Below, one piece after another: positions 18,092 to 27,946 of a stretch of DNA of 64,000 nucleotides. The stretch comes from Leucobacter viscericola (GTDB lineage Bacteria; Actinomycetota; Actinomycetes; Actinomycetales; Microbacteriaceae). The translations under genes were made by a program, and so were the position numbers. Under the pieces are notes generated by a model. That model ran no database searches. It was not told the origin of the DNA and saw only the letters and a list, made by a program, of their open reading frames with translations. Location of the stretch: positions 2,046,001-2,110,000 of the forward strand of contig NZ_CP049863.1 in the NCBI RefSeq assembly GCF_011299575.1, written 5' to 3'. Numbering within the stretch: the first letter of the stretch is position 1; each line of letters begins with the position of its first letter.

Positions 18092-19069
18092 CTAAAACGC
18101 GACCTGCTCCTCGGAGGCCAGCAGATCCGCCTGTTCTCGAACGGCCCGAAACATTGAGGAGGCTGATCCGAACCCGGCCTGACGAGCAATCTCCTCCGAT
18201 GCCATAGCGGGCTGCTCAGACCGAAGTGCGCGTGCTGCGAGCGCCCGCGTTTTGCGGATCTCGGCAACGGAGGTTGTGCCCTCCTCTTCGAACGCGCGCT
18301 GCAGTTTCCGAACGGACACGTCGAGTGTGGCCGCAATCTTCTGAGCGTTGAGATCACGCACTGAATGATCCTCGAACACCACTTCCATCGCTCGACGGAA
18401 GAGGGTGGGGTGATCCTCGTAATCTGGCCCCACAATAATGCGGGCCATCGCCTTCACAACCTCTTCAACCGCCTGGCGAATGTGCCCAACACCACCGGCA
18501 CCCTGCGGCGAGAGCCGACATAGGCTCGCAAGGAATGCGCAGAGCGGCGCAAGCGCGGCAGCCTCGCCATCACCGGCCGCAGTCACGGGCTCCAAGGGAA
18601 CAGGCAAACCTGCCAACCATCTCGCGGGCAAACTCACGTAGATGATCTCGCTCGCATCCATATTGGATTCAATCAGCACCGGCTTGGTGCCGGGCCAAAT
18701 CAGAAAAGCGACGCACTCAAGAGCAGCGTCTTCCCCCTCCAAGTACACGCGGCCACGACCGCGGGGAAACGCGGCAATCACGGCACGGTCGATTGACACA
18801 TCGTCGCGGTTCCAGCGCAGGCCGATACGAGGGATCTGCATGTGACCGCACGTCAAGTTGCTGAGCTGGGCGACCTTCGCGCGCAGAGGGGCTTCACCCG
18901 AGTGCATCCAGTCGATTTCAACGTTCGCCGTCAACAGGTACTTGGAGACTACCTCCACCTGCTGAGCCTCTTCAGGGTCGTTGATATTGAAACTCAGGTG
19001 GTTGATGTCGCGATCCTCAAAAATGCGCCTTCGGACCTTGCGGCGCAACGGATCTTCTTCAGACCCCAT
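18092..19069 (-). CDS. AraC-family transcriptional regulator
   Basis: 325 residues. The C-terminal ~100 residues form the double helix-turn-helix of AraC/XylS proteins (NAQKIAATLDVSVRKLQRAFEEEG, then SEEIARQAGFGSASSMFRAV). The N-terminal ~200 residues resemble the AraC-binding-like domain 2 (PF14525 type). The start has an AAAGGGGAG ribosome site. It lies 221 bases upstream of the 1674-residue surface protein gene in the same direction and downstream of the giant surface proteins, so it may control the surface cluster. The inducer is unknown. A run of nine G lies about 250 bases upstream. Confidence 0.85.
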   Translation of the reverse strand: MGSEEDPLRRKVRRRIFEDRDINHLSFNINDPEEAQQVEVVSKYLLTANVEIDWMHSGEAPLRAKVAQLSNLTCGHMQIPRIGLRWNRDDVSIDRAVIAAFPRGRGRVYLEGEDAALECVAFLIWPGTKPVLIESNMDASEIIYVSLPARWLAGLPVPLEPVTAAGDGEAAALAPLCAFLASLCRLSPQGAGGVGHIRQAVEEVVKAMARIIVGPDYEDHPTLFRRAMEVVFEDHSVRDLNAQKIAATLDVSVRKLQRAFEEEGTTSVAEIRKTRALAARALRSEQPAMASEEIARQAGFGSASSMFRAVREQADLLASEEQVAF

Positions 19070-19586
19070 ACGTGCTCCCCTTTACCTCATTCACTTCAAG
19101 CCGCCGAAGAGGCTTGCCAAGCGTAAAACAGTGAACAAAGTTCTTGAATTTCTCCCACTCACAGTATGTTACTCGCCGCAGATAGACGTAGCGTGAGAGG
19201 GCCTGCGGCCGATTCGACCGCGAGATAAATGGAGGGGGCCGCCGGGCGGGGTGCCGTCAGAAATGGTTCCCGGCAGCCCCTCTCCTGCCCTGCGCGGTTT
19301 TAGACCGTCTGTATTGGGGGGGGGAGAACGGGCTATTCCATACGCAGAACGCGCTACCAATGCTTAGGCAACGGCCATCCTCCCAGAAAGGTGGCCCGCA
19401 AGCGTGCATCAGGATGCTGTTGGGGTCCCTCTTCTGGACGGTTGGACTTGCTACGAAGCATATGTCGCGCAACGCAAACGCGCCATGTCGGCGGCGCGCA
19501 TTGCCACCTGGCTGCGTATTTTGAGAGTCGGATCCGCAACCCCGGAGCTCGCGGTGGCACCGTGGCACCGAAGCCGGTTCACGGCC
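19070..19586. other. Intergenic region with a G9 tract
   Basis: 517 bases with no convincing gene. Short open frames exist on both strands but lack ribosome sites and family-like features. The notable element is an uninterrupted run of nine G at 19316-19324. The AraC gene promoter must lie here, and the giant surface gene terminates into it, but no clear hairpin terminator was found. Confidence 0.5.
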
Positions 19587-22500
19587 CTACCGGGCAGGCC
19601 TCACACCCCTCGAGTACTGATTCCGCGAGTATCGGGTAAACGCCAGGCCTCCCAACAGCAACAGGATCGCAAACAGAAGCAGCTTCGATCCAGTCGCACC
19701 GGTAATCGCAAGCGGCACAACACTCGTCACGGCATCATCACGGCCGTAGCTGCCCTCGGCCGTGCTCACGTCAGCAACGTTCACGATGGTTCCGCTCGTC
19801 GCCTCAACCTTAAACGTGAGGGATAGCGTGGTCGCGTCGTCGGGTGCGAGGGAGGGTCCGAACTCGCAGATCACGTTGTCTCCATTGGTACAGGTCCAGC
19901 CGTCGCCCGCGCTCGAGACCCACTCCAGCCCTGGTGGCACAGTGTCTTCTACTCGAACTCCCGTTGCGTCTGACGGACCCTCGTTCGCAACACGGATGTC
20001 GTAGACCACCTGGCTATCGGGGGCGGCCAATGCCGGCCCGGACTTCTCAATTGTCACGGCCGATTTCGGCGCCAACTTGTCAGTATCTGTTGCCCTGTTG
20101 TTTTCGGGCGACGGGTCTGTGAAGCCGTCTGGAAGAGCAACCGTCACGGTGTTGGCGAGTGTCCCCCTGGCTGCAGGATCAACGGTCGCTTTCACATGCA
20201 TGTCGATCGAATCGCCGACCTCCAGCTTGATGCCGTCCCACACGCCAGTCTTCGGGTTGTAGGTTCCAGAGGACGGTTCAAAGCTCACATCGGTGAGCTC
20301 TCCCGGGACCTCGTCGGCCAAAACGACTTGATCGACAACGCTGGGACCTCGGTTACTCACCTTGACGACGTAGTCAACCTTCTGACCGGGTGTCACTTCG
20401 GAAAGACCATCGTCCTTCGTCACGGCGATGTCTGCCCCGTAGGTGTCGGTATCGGTGGCGGTGTCGTTAGGCTCCGTGCCCGCATCGGCGTCGTCAACCG
20501 TCGCTACGTTTTTGAACTCCGTTACTCCCTGCGCCACCGGGTTCGCGACATTCACGGTGATTTGCATCCGCGCCTGCTCTAGCCCCCTGCCCCTCAGGGT
20601 GGGGAACACGGCCGTCACCACTCCGTCCGCCTCATCACAAGAAACCGCGGGCTCGGTGCTGCAGCTCACAAAATTCATACCAGCGGGGAGTGTGTCCACG
20701 ATCGTAACCTCGGTCGTGTCCTGGTCTCCGGTATTGACCGCTGTCAGGTCGTACGTGACGGTGTCACCGCCCTCAACACGGGCGCGCCCGTCGTCCTTGG
20801 TCAGGTGCACTCCAGGGGCCGCGTTCACAATATCTGTATCGGTGTCGATGTCGTCTGCGGGGTCATCAACACCCTCACGTGCGCTGTCATGCGAAACGAC
20901 CACGGGATTGGTAATGAGAGAAACACCGGCGGGAAGTGGATCAACAACGTCTGCTTCCAGGGTGAAGGTGTGTGTCGCCCCCGCTGCCAATTCGTCTAGG
21001 CCCCAACTGACCGCGGGCAACGCGGTGCTATCGCACGCCTCTGAACACCCAACGAATGTCAGGGTGTCCGGCAGCTGATCAACAACAGAGACACCGCTCG
21101 CGTCCTGATCACCAATGTTGGTGACGGTGATCTCGTAGGTGTTGCGCGCGCCGGGAACAGCGGCCAGCTTGCCATCCGTCTTTGTTATCTGCAGCTCAGG
21201 GGCTGCAACAACGGTGTCGGTGTCGCTATCCACGTTATTGGCCGGTGTCGGATCGCTCCCGTTCGTGTGGTCGTCAGTGACGCCCACGGTGTTGTGCACA
21301 AACTCAACCCCGGCAGGAATCGCTGCCGCAACCCGAACCGTAACCAACAGCCCAAGCTGTTGCCCGGCATCGAGCGATGGGACCTTCCACGTCAGCAGAT
21401 TTCCGACAGTCGCGCACTGCGGTGAACAATCAACGAGTTCGAGTCCCTTGGGCAGACGGTCAGCGACAACCACTCCGGTTGCGCCCTGCGATCCGCCATT
21501 CTTTACGGTGAGAGTGTACACATACTGGTCACCGGGGCGGCGCTCCTGGTTGCCATCATCTTTGACCACGGACAGATCAGGCGCAGCGATCAAATTGTCC
21601 ACGTCATCGTCAGTGTTGTTGCCCGGGGTCGGATCAGGGCCGTTCGCACCGTCATCGGCAACACTGGCAACGTTTGTGAGCGTTTCGACGCCGGCGGCCT
21701 GCTCAGCGTCAACGGTCACGGTAATCGTGACCGTTGCGACGCCCCCACCACCAGCGAGCTCCGGGAACGTCGCGGTGACCACTCCGTTAGTCTCGCTGCA
21801 CGCTACGGCGGGTTCTGAGTCACAGCTGACAAACGTCATCCCCTCTGGCAGGGTGTCAGAGACCACCACGCCACTCGCCCCGATATTTCCGGAGTTGGTC
21901 ACCGTAAGCGTGTAGTCAAGTTGCTGCCCCGGCGAGACGTCGGTCTCCGAGTCGTCCTTGACGATCGAGAGGTCGGGCTGTGCGCCACCCGGACCAACCA
22001 AAAGGTCAACGTGAGCCGACGATGAATTGTTCTGAGGGGTCGGATCCGCACCGTTGGCGCCATCATCGGCAACCGTGGCCGTGTTGTCGAACGCATGCCT
22101 GCCAGCAACGGTTGGGTTATCCACTTTCACCTCGTAGGCGAACGTAAGAAAGTCTCCTCGGTTCAACGGGTCGGGGATCGCGGGAGACTCCCAGAGAAGC
22201 TCACCAGTGGCGGGATCACACGAGCTTGCCGCGGGTTGCACTGAAGCACAGTCAATAGTCAGGCCCGCGGGCACGGTGTCTGCAACTGAGACACCGGTAG
22301 CGTTTTGGTCTCCGATGTTTGCAACCCGCAGGCGATACCCGAAGGTTTGCCCGGGAGAGACATCACTCGCGTTTACGGTCTTACTGATTGCGAGGTCGGG
22401 GCTTGCATTCAGCTGATCCGTATCGGTAGCCGTGTTGTCGGCGGGGTCATCTGGCCCATTCGCACCGTCGTCGCTCACGGTCACGGTGTTGACGATTTCA

Positions 22501-25500
22501 TCCAGGCCCGCATCGATTGGCTTGTTGACGACAAGATCAATCTCAAGCGTCCCCGTACCACCGGCACCCTCCAGCACAGGGAACACCGCGCTCACCTTGC
22601 CGGTTTGCGGATCAAAGCTGCAATCGACGTTGGGCACCGCACGACAGGCAACAAAAGCAGTATCTGGCGGCAGGGTGTCTTCAACGACGACACCGCTCGC
22701 GCCGATCGGCCCCGAGTTGGTCGCCACAACGTCGTAGGTAACAGCCTGGCCGGCCTTCACCACATCGATGCCATCGTCCTTCGTGACCGCAATGGCTGGC
22801 CCGACCGCAGGATCAAGGCTGTCGGTGTCTTCAGCCCGGTTGTTCTCCGGCGTCAGGTCGTCGTCATCGCCGTCGTAGGCAACCGCGGCCGAGTTCGTGA
22901 ACACTCTGACCCCAGCGGGCAATGGATTGTCGATCGTGACGGTCAGAGTGCACGTCACCGTTGCGCCGGACGCGATCTCACCATCGATCGCGATCACCAC
23001 GTTCGCCCCCGTCTGGCTCACGAGTGAGCACCCCGGGCCTCCCACTGACACGAACGTCGTTGAGGGCGCGAGTACATCCGTGATGACCGCACCCGTCGCC
23101 GGGGCTCCCCCGCCGTTTCGCACCGCAATCTGGTAGGTCTGCTGATCTCCCGGCGCAACAAGCACGTCTTGATCGTCCTTTGAAATGGAGAGATCCGCGT
23201 CAACAACGTTGAGGGTGGCAGAGGTCGTCACCGAGGGTTCAATGCGTTCGCCGTCCGCCGTCGCCGGCAACGTGCTGGCCTGCGATGCCGTTGCCGTGTT
23301 CGTCACGAGGGTGCCCGCCACGAGGTCGTCCTGCAGATCAGCGGAAATCACAAACTGGACCGTTTGTCCCGCGGCGATATCGCCGCCCTGCCAGCTCAGA
23401 TCGCTGCCACTCTGGGCAAACACGAACCCGGCAGGTGTCGAATCCGCGGTCACACTGCCAGCTACGTATTCCGGCGGCAGTAGGTCTTCCACGAGTACAT
23501 CAAACGCGGTTGACGTGCCGGTGTTTGTCACCGCGATCGTGGAGCTCACCCGGTCGCCCTGTTGCCCCTGAACCGGGTTAAGGGTCTTCACAATGGCCAA
23601 GCGCGGTTCAACAATCGGACTCACCACGGGCTTTGAGGTGGCCGTTCCCTGGCCCTCAGCAGTCACCGTCGCCACGTTCGTTAGTGACGATGGTGTCGGC
23701 GCAACACCAACATTTGCGGGAACATCAAGCGCCACGGCCTTGAGCCGAATCACGAAGGCGTTGTTTGTTGCGTTGTTGTCGGCGGTAACGCTCGTTTCCC
23801 CCGGGAAGCTCACGACGAGGTCTTCGCCGTCAGACCCACCTCCCGTAATCGTGGGGGTCGGCAGCACACCGCTGAAGTCACTGGCAAGCGCATACGGAGC
23901 TGTGCCCGAACCCGCGGCCGTCAGCACCTGCGCAGAATCAGCAACATAGGCCATTCCACTCGGTATCTGGTCGGTAATCACAAGGTCGTTGCGCTGTCCC
24001 TCGCTCAAACGCACTCGCACGTCGTACGTCGCCACCTCGCCAATGGTGAGAGTCTGGCCCGTCGTGCTCGGCTCAGAGGTAGAGTTCAACGCCTTGTCGA
24101 TGGCACCTGTGCCCACCTGCAACTTCCCGTCGGCGCTGACGGTGTAATCATCGACGCCACCAGCCCCGGTCCGCTCCCGGCCATCCGCATTAAATGGTGA
24201 ATCCGGTGTCGTACCGCTTGGCAGACTCGTCCAATCTGCTTTGGCGGTATTGGTGACAAGCTGCGGCGCCTCCACGTCTGCTGGGATCGTGGCCTGATAC
24301 TTGAGGGTCGCGCTCTCACCCAGTGCCAGCTCATCCCACGAGACCGACAGCGCCGGAGCATTCGCGTCAGATATCGAGGTGGGATCGGGCCCAGACACCA
24401 GCTCAAGGGACCCCGGCACATAGTCGATCGTGTCGGGGATCACGTCATTCAGGTTGACGTTGAACGCATCCACCGTGCTTGGAGCGGTATTCGTCACCGT
24501 AACCGTGTAGGTGATCGTGTCACCCCCGTCAGCGATGGCCGGAGAAGGCGACTTCGCCACCTGGATCGCCGGCTCCGCCACCGTAACGGCCGCGGTTTTT
24601 GCGGGGAGCTTGTGCCCCGCGTAGTCAAGCACAACACTATTGCGCGCGACGGATCCTGCTTGATTCTCGGCAACGTCGAGAACGATAGCGGTGTAGTGAA
24701 GCACGATGGTCTCGGCAACGGTATCGTCCGTGTCTGTATTCGTCAGTGTTCCGAGGTCAACGTTCAGCTCGTGACCCGGCGAGGCCAGCGAACCACGGGC
24801 CGCAGCAAGAAGGGCGTTAAAGCCACCCGGAGTGTCGGTCGTCACGGCATCACTGGGCACCTCAATGCTGTCCAAGCTCACCATGGCGAGGCCCGCTGGG
24901 AGTGTGTCCGTCACCGAGACATCAGCGAGTGTTCCCTCCGGCACAGTGACCGTCACGTCATAGTTCACTGATTCGCCAACGACAACGTTGCTGCCCGAGG
25001 TGAACGGCTGATCGGTTGACACCACAGCCTTGTCGACCTGCGGCAGCCGCGCGGTGACTTTGGCGTCATTCGTCAACGAGGCAGCGGGGGTGACCGGCGT
25101 GAAATTCTGCCCGCCATCCTCAGCCGAATAGTTGGTGATGGTCGCGGTGTTGACGGCCTCACCAAGATCCGGTAGATCTTCGGTGGTCTCCAACTCATAA
25201 CTCAGAACCACAAGGTTGCGCCCGCTCGACAAATCACTCGCGGGCGGGTCGAGCGCACCCCCGGGTGATTGCGTCGGGCCGGGATCCGCAAGCTCGAGGC
25301 TGCCCGACAGGGGCCCATCTGTGCCGGGCGCAGCGCTAAACATGCCGTCGGCAGACGCCACGCTGAACGGCGCCCCCGTACCATCCGTGACGCACATGTT
25401 CAGGCCGGTATCCGGTATGCGGAAGCCCGCGGGGAGTTTGTCTTCAAGCGTTACATCAAACGCACCGTTCACCCCTTTTCCAGTGTTCTCCACCACAACG

Positions 25501-27917
25501 GCGAACCGGACGAGGTCTGAGGAGTCAACTCCGCTCACGTCGGCATCGGGGGCACCGTTCAGGTTCGCGGTGGTGAGGGTTCCGCCCGCAATGCTCGCCG
25601 CGCAAGTCGTTCCAGGGCCACCGAGGGTGATCCCGCCGCCGGGTTGGCGCGGACCGCCCTCAAAAACGGCCGCCGGATTGCTCGTTCCCACGATGCCCTT
25701 GGTCACGCGCAGCGCCGGAGCCGTGACGGTGAATGGAGCCACCGCTGTCGACACGTGCTCCTGCAAATCGGTGTCTGTCCACCGCGCCTCGAGCTGATTC
25801 ACGAGGTTCAACTCAGCTCTGAACGGTTCGTCTGCGATCGTAGCCGTGAACACAACGTCAACGAGGTTGTTCGGGTTATCGGGCACGTGGAATGTGCCGT
25901 AGTCGGCGGAGATACTGTTGCTCGAAAAATCGGCGGTAAACGTTGGATTCAACGGGACCGGAAGAGAGTTACCTGGCCCAAGACAGATTGAACCCGTCGC
26001 TGGAATTCCGCACCTCGTCGGTATGTAGGTAGGAGTCCCCTGGATCGGAAGCACCGGGAGGGGCAGGAAGTCGGTGAATGACAGCGACTGCATATCGGAG
26101 GATCCGAGAGGGAACGTGAACCTGAACGTAATCTTGTCGCCGGCGGAGAAAACGGGGGTCGGGGCCCCCTCTGGAATAACCTCACCGTTTCGCGCATACA
26201 CAGTCTTGGAGATTGTGGGAACCTGAACCGTCAAATCGGCTGACGAATCATCGCTTGGAGAACCGCCACTGGGCAGCTGCCCGTTTGCGCTCACGTGGTT
26301 CGTTACCACGTCTCCGGGAACCAGTTGAGGTCTGTCTGGCTTACAGCGAAAAGCGTCGAGGATCGTGGCGTTGTAGGTAACGGTGATCGTTGTGGCCGCA
26401 AAACTGCCGCCAACTCGACCGCCCTCAAGTGTCCCATCGGCGGCACCCGCATCGAGAAGCGCCTGCCGAATATCCATTGCGAGCGAGGTTGTGCCACCAC
26501 CGCAGGTGTGGTCGGAGGTATCAACGTCGATTGCTGTCAGGGCACCCGTTGTTGTCACGCCGTGTTCGACGACCGTGAAGGTTGCAGAATTCGGCTGAAA
26601 CTCGAGGCCGTCGCCAAGAAGATCGTCAAGAACGAACGTGTCAAACGTCGCGAAGTCCGAAATCTGAGTTCGGAGTTTGTACTGAACAGCATCACCGGGA
26701 TTGATATCTCCATCAGCGGCGAGCGGCTTGGCTGTTTTCTGCACGGCTGCGGCTCGCGCGGTGAGTACGTGATCGTCGATTGAGGTGTCCTCGGGGTCTA
26801 CCTGAAACGGTTGAATCGGATCACGCGGATCGGCCGGTCGAATGACCCCTGCCACAGCGCCGTCGTCGCGAATCGAAACGGGAGCTCCCGTTCCCGGATC
26901 TATCACCGGGTTGCCGTCGGCATCCAGCTCAGGCACAAAGACCTGAATCTCAACGACCGCGTCTTCCTCGCTTGACGTTCCGGTCACCGAGGGAAAGCGC
27001 ACCCTGACAGTGTTGTCGGGGGCGTTCGAGGGCACTCCAACGTCGGGTTCGGCCTGAACGACCCCCGTCGCTGGTGTTATCGAGCTGATACCGGCAAACG
27101 CGAGTGTCGGCGGCAGCAAGTCACTTACGATCACATCTTGCGCCGTCTGACCATCGGGCACATTCACGACTAGCCGGTACGTGCGTGTGTAGTTTGGGCC
27201 GGTGGCCGTCTCGTTTTCCGGCCCGGTGTACTGCTTGTGAAATTCGACGGGAAGCGGCGTGTAGGTTGTCGACGTGGCTTCGCCGACGATGGGGGTCGTG
27301 CCCGTCGCTGAGTCGCCGAAGGCAAAGCCGGGTGTCGCCGTGATGTCCAACGGTACGCCAATATCGGCGAGCGGTGACGTGTTGAGGCTGACAACAACTC
27401 CCGCTGCGGGCTGATCAGGCGCGAAACTGCCAAAAGGAATCTGCAGCACCGCGAGTTGAGTGCCATCGGCGCACGCGACGTCAGCGTCCGTGAGGGGGTG
27501 AACGACAGTGCCGCCCCCGTCTGGGCAATCAATCGTGGTGACGCTGACGGGAGACCCCTGATAAGACGCGGAACCAAACACGACGCCGTCATCTCCATCG
27601 GCACCCGCACTCGGAAGCACCAGGTCGACGTACGGGGAGTACCCGATATCGGCGAGGGTGGGGGAAACATTGTCAAAGGTCAGTGTCGCGGTCACCGGTT
27701 CGCCAACGAGCCCGGTCAATGCCGCGGGTGAGATCGTCACCGAGGGGAGCGGCGCTGCCACGGCTGGGAGAGCAGGGGCAACCACTAACGCTCCCGCGAC
27801 CAAGGCTATGGCGGTTGGGTATCGCCACGAAATTGCTCTTGGCCTGGAAAAAGTCACACCTTTGTACACGGGCACCCCCCAAGTGCAGCCGACAATTTTC
27901 GTCAGCATAACACTCAC
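19587..27917 (-). CDS. Giant DUF11-repeat cell-wall-anchored protein with LAITG signal
   Basis: About 2776 residues, the largest gene of the window. The GTG at 27917 is chosen because GGGAGGGAG lies just upstream; an ATG at 27908 is an alternative. A long basic N-terminus precedes a signal peptide ending LPAVAA. The rest is built almost entirely of DUF11-like Ig domains with VTNTG/VTNSG, DTLPxG and TFVSC motifs. In the C-terminal half the domains are joined by acidic DDGANGPDPTPxNN linkers at a spacing of about 125-137 residues, suggesting a rigid, possibly calcium-stiffened rod. It ends with LAITG, a hydrophobic helix and a basic tail, the LAxTG form preferred by class E sortases. It starts 30 bases after another surface-protein gene, probably as one operon. 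Confidence 0.85.
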   Translation of the reverse strand: MSVMLTKIVGCTWGVPVYKGVTFSRPRAISWRYPTAIALVAGALVVAPALPAVAAPLPSVTISPAALTGLVGEPVTATLTFDNVSPTLADIGYSPYVDLVLPSAGADGDDGVVFGSASYQGSPVSVTTIDCPDGGGTVVHPLTDADVACADGTQLAVLQIPFGSFAPDQPAAGVVVSLNTSPLADIGVPLDITATPGFAFGDSATGTTPIVGEATSTTYTPLPVEFHKQYTGPENETATGPNYTRTYRLVVNVPDGQTAQDVIVSDLLPPTLAFAGISSITPATGVVQAEPDVGVPSNAPDNTVRVRFPSVTGTSSEEDAVVEIQVFVPELDADGNPVIDPGTGAPVSIRDDGAVAGVIRPADPRDPIQPFQVDPEDTSIDDHVLTARAAAVQKTAKPLAADGDINPGDAVQYKLRTQISDFATFDTFVLDDLLGDGLEFQPNSATFTVVEHGVTTTGALTAIDVDTSDHTCGGGTTSLAMDIRQALLDAGAADGTLEGGRVGGSFAATTITVTYNATILDAFRCKPDRPQLVPGDVVTNHVSANGQLPSGGSPSDDSSADLTVQVPTISKTVYARNGEVIPEGAPTPVFSAGDKITFRFTFPLGSSDMQSLSFTDFLPLPVLPIQGTPTYIPTRCGIPATGSICLGPGNSLPVPLNPTFTADFSSNSISADYGTFHVPDNPNNLVDVVFTATIADEPFRAELNLVNQLEARWTDTDLQEHVSTAVAPFTVTAPALRVTKGIVGTSNPAAVFEGGPRQPGGGITLGGPGTTCAASIAGGTLTTANLNGAPDADVSGVDSSDLVRFAVVVENTGKGVNGAFDVTLEDKLPAGFRIPDTGLNMCVTDGTGAPFSVASADGMFSAAPGTDGPLSGSLELADPGPTQSPGGALDPPASDLSSGRNLVVLSYELETTEDLPDLGEAVNTATITNYSAEDGGQNFTPVTPAASLTNDAKVTARLPQVDKAVVSTDQPFTSGSNVVVGESVNYDVTVTVPEGTLADVSVTDTLPAGLAMVSLDSIEVPSDAVTTDTPGGFNALLAAARGSLASPGHELNVDLGTLTNTDTDDTVAETIVLHYTAIVLDVAENQAGSVARNSVVLDYAGHKLPAKTAAVTVAEPAIQVAKSPSPAIADGGDTITYTVTVTNTAPSTVDAFNVNLNDVIPDTIDYVPGSLELVSGPDPTSISDANAPALSVSWDELALGESATLKYQATIPADVEAPQLVTNTAKADWTSLPSGTTPDSPFNADGRERTGAGGVDDYTVSADGKLQVGTGAIDKALNSTSEPSTTGQTLTIGEVATYDVRVRLSEGQRNDLVITDQIPSGMAYVADSAQVLTAAGSGTAPYALASDFSGVLPTPTITGGGSDGEDLVVSFPGETSVTADNNATNNAFVIRLKAVALDVPANVGVAPTPSSLTNVATVTAEGQGTATSKPVVSPIVEPRLAIVKTLNPVQGQQGDRVSSTIAVTNTGTSTAFDVLVEDLLPPEYVAGSVTADSTPAGFVFAQSGSDLSWQGGDIAAGQTVQFVISADLQDDLVAGTLVTNTATASQASTLPATADGERIEPSVTTSATLNVVDADLSISKDDQDVLVAPGDQQTYQIAVRNGGGAPATGAVITDVLAPSTTFVSVGGPGCSLVSQTGANVVIAIDGEIASGATVTCTLTVTIDNPLPAGVRVFTNSAAVAYDGDDDDLTPENNRAEDTDSLDPAVGPAIAVTKDDGIDVVKAGQAVTYDVVATNSGPIGASGVVVEDTLPPDTAFVACRAVPNVDCSFDPQTGKVSAVFPVLEGAGGTGTLEIDLVVNKPIDAGLDEIVNTVTVSDDGANGPDDPADNTATDTDQLNASPDLAISKTVNASDVSPGQTFGYRLRVANIGDQNATGVSVADTVPAGLTIDCASVQPAASSCDPATGELLWESPAIPDPLNRGDFLTFAYEVKVDNPTVAGRHAFDNTATVADDGANGADPTPQNNSSSAHVDLLVGPGGAQPDLSIVKDDSETDVSPGQQLDYTLTVTNSGNIGASGVVVSDTLPEGMTFVSCDSEPAVACSETNGVVTATFPELAGGGGVATVTITVTVDAEQAAGVETLTNVASVADDGANGPDPTPGNNTDDDVDNLIAAPDLSVVKDDGNQERRPGDQYVYTLTVKNGGSQGATGVVVADRLPKGLELVDCSPQCATVGNLLTWKVPSLDAGQQLGLLVTVRVAAAIPAGVEFVHNTVGVTDDHTNGSDPTPANNVDSDTDTVVAAPELQITKTDGKLAAVPGARNTYEITVTNIGDQDASGVSVVDQLPDTLTFVGCSEACDSTALPAVSWGLDELAAGATHTFTLEADVVDPLPAGVSLITNPVVVSHDSAREGVDDPADDIDTDTDIVNAAPGVHLTKDDGRARVEGGDTVTYDLTAVNTGDQDTTEVTIVDTLPAGMNFVSCSTEPAVSCDEADGVVTAVFPTLRGRGLEQARMQITVNVANPVAQGVTEFKNVATVDDADAGTEPNDTATDTDTYGADIAVTKDDGLSEVTPGQKVDYVVKVSNRGPSVVDQVVLADEVPGELTDVSFEPSSGTYNPKTGVWDGIKLEVGDSIDMHVKATVDPAARGTLANTVTVALPDGFTDPSPENNRATDTDKLAPKSAVTIEKSGPALAAPDSQVVYDIRVANEGPSDATGVRVEDTVPPGLEWVSSAGDGWTCTNGDNVICEFGPSLAPDDATTLSLTFKVEATSGTIVNVADVSTAEGSYGRDDAVTSVVPLAITGATGSKLLLFAILLLLGGLAFTRYSRNQYSRGVRPAR

Positions 27918-27946
27918 GGGCTCCCTCCCGACAGGGCCTAGCAATA

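Noticed and set aside
20443..21078. Long plus-strand frames inside the giant DUF11 gene
   Set aside because: They mirror the repetitive codons of the surface protein in antisense; no ribosome sites or family features.
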